Assembly: GCA_040775095.1 (NCBI GenBank)
Contig: JAXGTD010000145.1
Coordinates: 1 to 9,668 of the forward strand
Origin: JAXGTD01 sp040775095
GTDB taxonomy: Bacteria; Pseudomonadota; Gammaproteobacteria; Chromatiales; Chromatiaceae
DNA length: 9,668 nt
Direction of reading: 5' to 3'
The position numbers were made by a program, and so were the translations under genes. The notes below the pieces were generated by a model, which worked only from the letters and a program-made list of their open reading frames with translations, did not search any database and was not told where the DNA came from. Below are positions 5,094 to 9,668 of the stretch, piece after piece. The stretch's first letter is position 1. Every line of letters begins with the position of its first letter.

Positions 5094-6617
5094 ATGACCA
5101 CCATCCGCCAGGAAGACCTGATCGCCAGCGTCGCCGACGCCCTGCAGTACATCTCCTACTACCATCCGGCTGACTATCTGCGCGCCCTGGGCGCGGCACA
5201 TGAGGCCGAGGAATCGCCCGCCGCAAAGGACGCCATTGCGCAGATCCTGGTCAATTCGCGCATGTGCGCGGAAGGGCGGCGGCCAATCTGCCAGGACACG
5301 GGCATGGTCGTGGTCTTCGTCCGCGTGGGCATGGACGTTCGCTGGGACGCCGAGATGAACCTCCAGGAGATGATCGACGAAGGTGTTCGCCGCGCCTATA
5401 CCCATGAGCACAACCTATTGCGCGCGTCGATGGTCGCCCCGCCGATCGGCGCACGCAAGAACACCGGCGACAACACGCCGGCGATCGTCCACGTCGAGCT
5501 GGTGCCAGGCGGTAGCGTCGAGGTGCGCCTCGCCGCCAAGGGGGGCGGGTCGGAGAACAAGTCGCGCTTCACCATCCTGAACCCGAGCGACAGCGTGGTC
5601 GACTGGGTGGTCAAGACCGTGCCCAGCCTCGGCGCCGGCTGGTGTCCGCCCGGCATGCTCGGCATCGGTATCGGCGGCTCCGCGGAGAAGGCGATGCTGA
5701 TGGCCAAGGAGGCCCTGCTCGAGGACATCGACATCCACGAGCTGATTGCCCGGGGTCCGTCGAACCCTATTGAAGCACTGCGCCTCGAGCTCTACGAAAA
5801 GGTCAACGCGCTCGGCATCGGGGCGCAAGGGCTCGGCGGCCTGACGACGGTGCTGGATGTCAAGGTCCGCACCTACCCGACCCACGCGGCATCGCTGCCC
5901 GTGGCAATCATCCCGAACTGCGCCGCGACCCGGCACATCCACTTCACCCTCGACGGCAGCGGCCCCGCGACCCTGGCCCCGCCCAGTCTCGAGGATTGGC
6001 CCGAGATCACCTGGGACGCCGCCGCCGGCGCCCGCCGCGTGGATCTCGACAGCGTCACCCGCGAGGACATCGCCAGCTGGCGTCCGGGCGAGCGCCTGTT
6101 GCTCTCCGGCAAGCTGCTCACCGGCCGGGATGCGGCGCACAAGCGCATCGTCGAGCTGCTCAACCGGGGCGAGCCGCTCCCGGAGGGCGTGGACCTGAGC
6201 GGACGTTTCATCTACTACGTCGGCCCGGTGGACCCGGTCCGCGACGAGGTGGTCGGCCCCGCGGGCCCGACCACGGCGACACGCATGGACAAGTTCACCG
6301 ACCAGCTGCTCACTGAGACCGGTCTGATCGGCATGATCGGCAAGGCAGAACGCGGGCCGGCGGCCATCGAGGCCATCAAGCGACACCGCGCCGTCTACTT
6401 GATCGCGGTCGGCGGCGCCGCCTATCTCGTCGCCAAGGCGATCAAGGGCTCCCGAGTCGTCGCCTTCGAAGACCTCGGCATGGAGGCGATACGGGAGTTT
6501 CAGGTGCACGAGATGCCGGTCACGGTCGCGGTCGACAGCCGCGGCGAGTCACTGCATACCACCGGTCCGGCGCAATGGCAGGCACGCATCGGCAAGATCC
6601 CGGTGCAGGTCGAGTAA
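5094..6617 (+). CDS. Class I fumarate hydratase (4Fe-4S, FumA/FumB type)
   Basis: A 507-residue enzyme interconverting fumarate and L-malate in the TCA cycle. The N-terminal two thirds (to about 285) form the iron-sulfur domain, with the three cluster cysteines C66 (ICQDTG), C184 (GWCPPG) and C276 (PNCAATRHIHF). The segment KGGGSENKS (149-157) is typical of the family. The C-terminal domain shows SGKLLTGRDAAHKR (338-351) and GPTTATRMDKF (391-401). At 507 residues it is shorter than E. coli FumA (548) but the length of many proteobacterial single-chain class I fumarases. Such enzymes have an oxygen-sensitive cluster, which suits a microaerobic or anaerobic life. The ATG at 5094 gives the normal MTTIRQEDLI start; the Shine-Dalgarno is poor. 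It is divergent from tRNA-Val, with no operon partner at close range. Confidence 0.96.
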   Translation: MTTIRQEDLIASVADALQYISYYHPADYLRALGAAHEAEESPAAKDAIAQILVNSRMCAEGRRPICQDTGMVVVFVRVGMDVRWDAEMNLQEMIDEGVRRAYTHEHNLLRASMVAPPIGARKNTGDNTPAIVHVELVPGGSVEVRLAAKGGGSENKSRFTILNPSDSVVDWVVKTVPSLGAGWCPPGMLGIGIGGSAEKAMLMAKEALLEDIDIHELIARGPSNPIEALRLELYEKVNALGIGAQGLGGLTTVLDVKVRTYPTHAASLPVAIIPNCAATRHIHFTLDGSGPATLAPPSLEDWPEITWDAAAGARRVDLDSVTREDIASWRPGERLLLSGKLLTGRDAAHKRIVELLNRGEPLPEGVDLSGRFIYYVGPVDPVRDEVVGPAGPTTATRMDKFTDQLLTETGLIGMIGKAERGPAAIEAIKRHRAVYLIAVGGAAYLVAKAIKGSRVVAFEDLGMEAIREFQVHEMPVTVAVDSRGESLHTTGPAQWQARIGKIPVQVE

Positions 6618-6904
6618 GGCAAGCACATCAGGCGCCGGAGAGTGCGCCGCGGGACATCGGGGCGCATCGGTCGTGGCGCCGCGGGAGATGTGCGCGGAGA
6701 CCCCGCGGCCGCGATTTTCGCGACGCCCTCGGGTGGATTTGCGACAATGCAACGCCGGCCGCGCTCACGGACCCGGGCCGGGCGCCCGAATCGCCGCATG
6801 GCGCCTCGCGGCGACTGCCCGACCATTCCGACCCGACCATTCCGACCCGGCCATCCCCGACCCATCCATTCCGACCCGGCCATCCCGACCGAGACACCAG
6901 ACCC
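6618..6904. other. 287-bp gene-free gap between fumarase and yhbY
   Basis: I find no convincing gene here; the open frames that cross it are GC-rich shadows, including an in-frame extension of yhbY that would be Pro/Asp/His-rich. It contains the hairpin arms GTGCGCC / GGCGCAT (6642-6648, 6661-6667, one G.U) shortly after the fumarase stop, but no U-run. An 11-bp direct repeat GCGCCGCGGGA occurs at 6644-6654 and 6676-6686. A small hairpin CGCGA-TTT-TCGCG is at 6710-6722, and a tandem array at 6820-6890. No clear sigma70 promoter for yhbY is visible. Confidence 0.5.
6820..6890. repeat. Tandem repeat, five 14-15-bp units before yhbY
   Basis: The unit is CGACCATTCCGACC. Units: 6820-6833 and 6834-6847 (identical), 6848-6862 (CGGCCATCCCCGACC, 15 bp), 6863-6876 (CATCCATTCCGACC), 6877-6890 (CGGCCATCCCGACC). 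All share CCAT and end in CGACC. The array ends 14 bp before the yhbY ATG, where a Shine-Dalgarno would be expected but none is clear. The unit length is not a multiple of three, and the plus strand is strikingly poor in G compared with C across it. Confidence 0.85.
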
Positions 6905-7222
6905 ATGCCGAATGACGCCCCTCGCATCACCGACAAACAACGCCGCTGGCTGAAAAAACAGGCGCATCATCTCAGGCCCGTGGTCATGCTGGGCCAGCAC
7001 GGGCTCACCGACGCGGTTATCAACGAGATCGAGATCGCGCTCAAGCACCACGAGCTGATCAAGGTCAAGGTCAACGCCGGCGAGCGCGAGGAGCGCGACG
7101 CGCTGGTGGCCGCCATCGCGCAGCGCACGGCGAGCGACCTGGTGCAGCGCATCGGCAATACCGCGAGCTACTTTCGCGCCAATCCCAAGCTCAGCGATCC
7201 GATGCGGCTGCCGCTGGACTGA
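6905..7222 (+). CDS. yhbY: YhbY-family (CRM-domain) RNA-binding protein
   Basis: A 105-residue, single-domain CRS1-YhbY protein (E. coli YhbY, 97). It shows the family pattern: KQRRWLKKQAHHLRPVVMLG, the GQHG loop at 30-33 (GxxG motif), EIALKHHELIKVKV at about 43-56, and IGNTASYFR at 83-91. YhbY associates with pre-50S ribosomal particles in E. coli and binds RNA, so a role in large-subunit assembly is likely. The ATG at 6905 matches the family N-terminus but has no obvious Shine-Dalgarno and lies just behind a tandem repeat. In many proteobacteria the gene sits divergent to ftsJ/rlmE-ftsH; here it stands between fumarase and an arn cluster. Its last 32 bp overlap the end of the convergent formyltransferase gene. 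Confidence 0.93.
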   Translation: MPNDAPRITDKQRRWLKKQAHHLRPVVMLGQHGLTDAVINEIEIALKHHELIKVKVNAGEREERDALVAAIAQRTASDLVQRIGNTASYFRANPKLSDPMRLPLD

Positions 7223-8132
7223 GCGGGAACAGCGCGCCGGCGGCCTCCGACAGCGGCTCGCCGTCGACCTCGACGCGGGTCAGCCGGATACGCCTGCGGT
7301 CGGCACAATCGGCGAAGCAACGCCCCTGTTCCCAGTAGATGCGCGGCCCGGCGCCCCGCGCCGCCTCGCCGGTGAGCCAACTCCCGAGCACCCGCACGCG
7401 CCGCCCCGCGGCGTCGACGAAGAAGGCGCCCGGAAAGGGCGGCGCCACGGCGCGGATCAGGTTATGGATCTGCCAGGCGGAACCCGCCCAGTCGATGCGC
7501 CCGTCCTCGGGGCGGCGCCTGCCGAAGTAGCTCCCCGCGGCCAGGTCGAGCGGCGTCTCGGCATGCGCGCCGGCCAGCATCCGCGGGAGCGCACGCAGCA
7601 GCAGCGCCTCGCCGGCGCAGACCAAGCGCTGGAACACCACCTGGGCGGTGTCGTTGGGCAGGATCGGTACCCGCTCCTGATCAACCAATGCGCCGGCATC
7701 GGGCTTCTCCACCATCCGGTGCAGGCTCATGCCGGTCTCCGGCTCGCCGCGCAACACGGCCCAGTTGACCGGTGCCCGGCCGCGATACTTCGGCAACAGC
7801 GAGCCGTGCAGGTTATAGGCGCCGCGCGTGGGGATCGCCAACAGCGCCGGGCCGAGCATGCGCCGATAGTAGAACGAAAAGATCCAGTCCGGTGCGCAGG
7901 CGCGCACACGCGAGACGACCTCCGGTGCATTGGGGTCTTCCGGCGCGATCCAGCCTATTCTCTGCCAGTCGGCCAGATCGCGGACGCGCTCGAACCACTG
8001 ATTCTCGTTGGGGTCGTCCTCGTGCGTGACGACCAGCGGGACCTCGATCCCAAGATGCAGCAGCGCGGCGAGGCCACGCACCCCGACGTTGTGGTAGCCG
8101 AAGACGACGGCCCGGCGCGCCGGTGTGCTCAT
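7191..8132 (-). CDS. Stand-alone ArnA-type sugar-nucleotide formyltransferase
   Basis: A 313-residue protein of the formyltransferase family, which uses 10-formyl-tetrahydrofolate to N-formylate a 4-amino sugar nucleotide, probably UDP-L-Ara4N. It matches the N-terminal half of E. coli ArnA along its length: NLHGSLLPKYRGRAPVNWA at 107-125 and SLHRMVEKPDAGALV at 136-150. Catalytic N107, H109 and D145 align with ArnA N102, H104 and D140 at the same spacing; FGRRRPEDGRIDW and AVAPPFPGAFF follow. The C-terminal NAD-dependent UDP-glucuronate decarboxylase domain of ArnA (about 345 residues) is absent, and the tail from about 240 is only a small barrel-like domain. A GAGG site precedes the ATG, which overlaps the arnC stop by ATGA, so the two are translationally coupled. 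Methionyl-tRNA formyltransferase is less likely given the ArnA-like motifs and neighbours. Confidence 0.88.
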   Translation of the reverse strand: MSTPARRAVVFGYHNVGVRGLAALLHLGIEVPLVVTHEDDPNENQWFERVRDLADWQRIGWIAPEDPNAPEVVSRVRACAPDWIFSFYYRRMLGPALLAIPTRGAYNLHGSLLPKYRGRAPVNWAVLRGEPETGMSLHRMVEKPDAGALVDQERVPILPNDTAQVVFQRLVCAGEALLLRALPRMLAGAHAETPLDLAAGSYFGRRRPEDGRIDWAGSAWQIHNLIRAVAPPFPGAFFVDAAGRRVRVLGSWLTGEAARGAGPRIYWEQGRCFADCADRRRIRLTRVEVDGEPLSEAAGALFPLSPAAAASDR

Positions 8133-9127
8133 CTGTGCCTCGGCACCGGATCCAGCCGCGGCTTCAGCTCCTCGCGCACCAGATAGAAGGGTCGCCCACG
8201 CGACTGCTCGAAGACCCGCCCGACGTATTCCCCAAGCACGCCGATGCCGAACAACAGCACGCCAATCAGGAAGAACAGGATGCCGAACAACGTGAACACG
8301 CCCTCCACCTCGGGCCCGACCACCAGCCGGCGCACGGCCAGGTAGAGCACGAACAGGAAGGAGAGAAGCGAGATGCAGATGCCGGCTGCCGAAAACAGCT
8401 GCAACGGCAGGATCGAGAACCCCGTCAGCAGATCGAAGTTCAGACGGATCAGCTTGAACAGCGCGTACTTCGACTCGCCCGCCGCGCGCTCGGCGTGCTC
8501 CACGACGATCTCGGTGGGGCTGGCGGCGTAGAGATAGGCCAGGGCAGGAATGAAGGTATTGGGCTCGTCGGCCGCGACCACGGCATCCACGATGGGCCGG
8601 TCATAGGCGCGCAACATACAACCCTGGTCGGTCATGTTGATGCGCGTAATGCGCTCGCGCACCCGGTTCATCGCGCGCGATCCCAGATCGCGCCACCAGG
8701 GATCACCGATGCGTTTGCGCCGAATGCTGCCGACATAATCATGCCCGGCATCCATCTCGGCGAGTAGCCGCGGGATCTCCTCGGGTGGATTCTGCAGGTC
8801 CGCGTCCAGCGTGATCAGACGCTGCCCCACGGATGCGCCAAAGCCGGCGATGATGGCCGCGTGCTGGCCGGCATTGGCGCGCAGATAGACCACGCGGGTG
8901 CGCTCCGGCCGCCGCTGGTACTGGCGGCGCAGCAGGCCAGGGGAGCGGTCGCGGCTGCCATCGTCGACGAACACGACCTCGTAGGTCAGGCCCAGCCCAT
9001 CGAGCACCGGGTACAGGCGCTCGAACAACAACTCGAGCACCGCCTCCTCGTTGTAGACCGGGATCACCACCGACAGCGCGACCCCGGTGTCCTGGCCGGC
9101 CGAGTCTGGCCCCACTGCGTCAGACAC
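8129..9127 (-). CDS. arnC: Undecaprenyl-phosphate 4-deoxy-4-formamido-L-arabinose transferase
   Basis: A 332-residue family 2 glycosyltransferase (E. coli ArnC, 322) that moves formyl-Ara4N from UDP to undecaprenyl phosphate on the cytoplasmic face of the inner membrane. Residues 17-230 are the GT-A domain: SVVIPVYNEE (19-28), VVFVDDGSRD (51-60), the DxD segment LDADLQNPPEEIPRLL (107-122), QGCMLRAY (168-175) and HAERAAGESKY (211-221). Two membrane segments follow at about 239-267 and 276-300, then a basic tail. The LDADLQNPPEEIPRL and GCMLRAY stretches match ArnC more closely than related GtrB-type transferases, though those remain an alternative. The start is GTG at 9125-9127, 8 bp inside the upstream aminotransferase gene, with GAGG about 10 nt upstream. 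It overlaps the formyltransferase by 4 bp. Confidence 0.88.
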   Translation of the reverse strand: MSDAVGPDSAGQDTGVALSVVIPVYNEEAVLELLFERLYPVLDGLGLTYEVVFVDDGSRDRSPGLLRRQYQRRPERTRVVYLRANAGQHAAIIAGFGASVGQRLITLDADLQNPPEEIPRLLAEMDAGHDYVGSIRRKRIGDPWWRDLGSRAMNRVRERITRINMTDQGCMLRAYDRPIVDAVVAADEPNTFIPALAYLYAASPTEIVVEHAERAAGESKYALFKLIRLNFDLLTGFSILPLQLFSAAGICISLLSFLFVLYLAVRRLVVGPEVEGVFTLFGILFFLIGVLLFGIGVLGEYVGRVFEQSRGRPFYLVREELKPRLDPVPRHR

Positions 9128-9668
9128 CGATCAGGTCCTCGAGCGCGGCGCAGACCCGATCGACGTCCGCCTCCGTCATCGACGGAAACAGCGGCAGCGT
9201 CAGCGTCTGCGCGCCGATGCGCTCGGCGTTGGGAAAGTCACCAGGACCATAGCCGAAGCGCCGATACAGGCCGAACAGGTGGATGGCCGGATAGTGGATC
9301 CCGGCACCGATGCCGCGCTCGCGCAGCGCCGCGACAAAAGCCGTGCGCGTGGTTGCAAGCGCGTCGAAGTCGATACACACGCAGTACATATGCCAGCTGT
9401 GACCCGGCACGTCCTCGGGCAGACGCAGCCTCTCCGGGCAGGCGCCACTCGCACCGAGGCGCTCGAGATAGCGTCGCGCGAGGTCCCGGCGGCGGGCATT
9501 GAACCCATCGAGCCTGGCCAGTTGCGCCAACCCCAGCGCGGCACCCACGTCCGGCATATTCATCTTGCCGCCCCACTCGGGGACATCGACATGGCCCTCG
9601 GCATCCTTCTCGATGCCATGGAAGCGCACGCGCTCCAGGCGCCGCGCCTGGCCCTCGTCGGCCAGCGC
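9120..9668 (-). CDS. arnB: ArnB-type sugar aminotransferase, C-terminal half
   Basis: The last 182 residues of a DegT/DnrJ/EryC1/StrS-family PLP aminotransferase; the gene runs off the window at 9668 with its frame open. ArnB converts UDP-Ara4-keto to UDP-Ara4N using glutamate. Visible are a RFHGI segment (KFHGL in E. coli ArnB), GGKMNMPDVGAALGLAQLARL (dimer and substrate region, compare YNLTDINAAIALTQL), ARRRDLARRYLERL, RERGIGAGIHYPAIHLFGLYRRF and the terminal LPLFPSMTEADVDRV. The PLP-binding lysine is upstream of the window and cannot be checked. The family is certain. The ArnB assignment rests on the tight coupling to arnC and the formyltransferase; the substrate could be another 4-keto sugar. 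Confidence 0.8.
   Translation of the reverse strand, partial: ALADEGQARRLERVRFHGIEKDAEGHVDVPEWGGKMNMPDVGAALGLAQLARLDGFNARRRDLARRYLERLGASGACPERLRLPEDVPGHSWHMYCVCIDFDALATTRTAFVAALRERGIGAGIHYPAIHLFGLYRRFGYGPGDFPNAERIGAQTLTLPLFPSMTEADVDRVCAALEDLIGV

Noticed and set aside
5415..6509. A 364-codon open frame on the minus strand opposite the fumarase gene.
   Set aside because: It is an antisense shadow of a highly conserved enzyme gene; long opposite-strand frames are common at this GC content and the peptide resembles no family.
6715..6748. TTTTCG and GACAAT as a possible sigma70 promoter for yhbY.
   Set aside because: The spacing is 22 bp and the -35 fit is poor, so it is not supportable.
6575..6904. 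In-frame N-terminal extension of yhbY across the tandem repeat.
   Set aside because: It would be a Pro/Asp/His-rich tail unlike any YhbY, begins inside the fumarase gene, and the conserved domain starts right after the ATG at 6905.
1..9668. Signs of mobile DNA, CRISPR arrays or defence genes.
   Set aside because: No transposase, integrase, spaced repeats or att-like repeat beside the tRNA gene was found; gene content and composition are even throughout.

Overview
The window is GC-rich chromosomal DNA from a gammaproteobacterium. A purple-sulfur or other Chromatiales-type bacterium is my best guess. It rests on the conserved tRNA-Val - thrS - infC - rpmI - rplT - pheS - pheT order, a class I fumarase of Pseudomonas-like length, an arn-type sugar cluster and the overall base composition; no rRNA or marker gene settles it. 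I see no prophage, insertion sequence or CRISPR array.

Positions 1-4994 (minus strand) hold the translation-machinery block. A sigma70-like promoter drives tRNA-Val(GAC). A hairpin plus U-run follows, then a 113-nt leader and thrS, infC, rpmI, rplT, pheS and the first 31 codons of pheT. Several genes carry signs of post-transcriptional control. The thrS leader contains a 7-bp stem closing a 7-nt loop that copies a threonine anticodon loop (CGU at -32 to -30 of the start codon), as expected for a ThrRS-bound translational operator. infC starts at AUC behind a strong Shine-Dalgarno sequence. Two gaps, infC-rpmI and rplT-pheS, contain substantial hairpins.

Positions 4952-5093 are a divergent promoter region with two inverted repeats. 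On the plus strand lies a class I (4Fe-4S) fumarase (5094-6617), then 287 bp of gene-free DNA that ends in five tandem 14-15-bp units, then a yhbY-family RNA-binding protein gene (6905-7222).

Positions 7191-9668 (minus strand) are a tightly packed, overlapping three-gene piece of a 4-amino-4-deoxy-L-arabinose (Ara4N) pathway: the C-terminal half of an ArnB-type aminotransferase, ArnC, and a stand-alone ArnA-type formyltransferase without the usual C-terminal decarboxylase domain. The aminotransferase makes the amino sugar nucleotide, the formyltransferase N-formylates it, and ArnC moves it to undecaprenyl phosphate at the membrane. The formyltransferase gene runs convergently into yhbY with a 32-bp overlap.

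The genes themselves are familiar. The most interesting material is the RNA-level regulation around thrS, infC, rpmI and pheS, the split ArnA, and the tandem repeat before yhbY.
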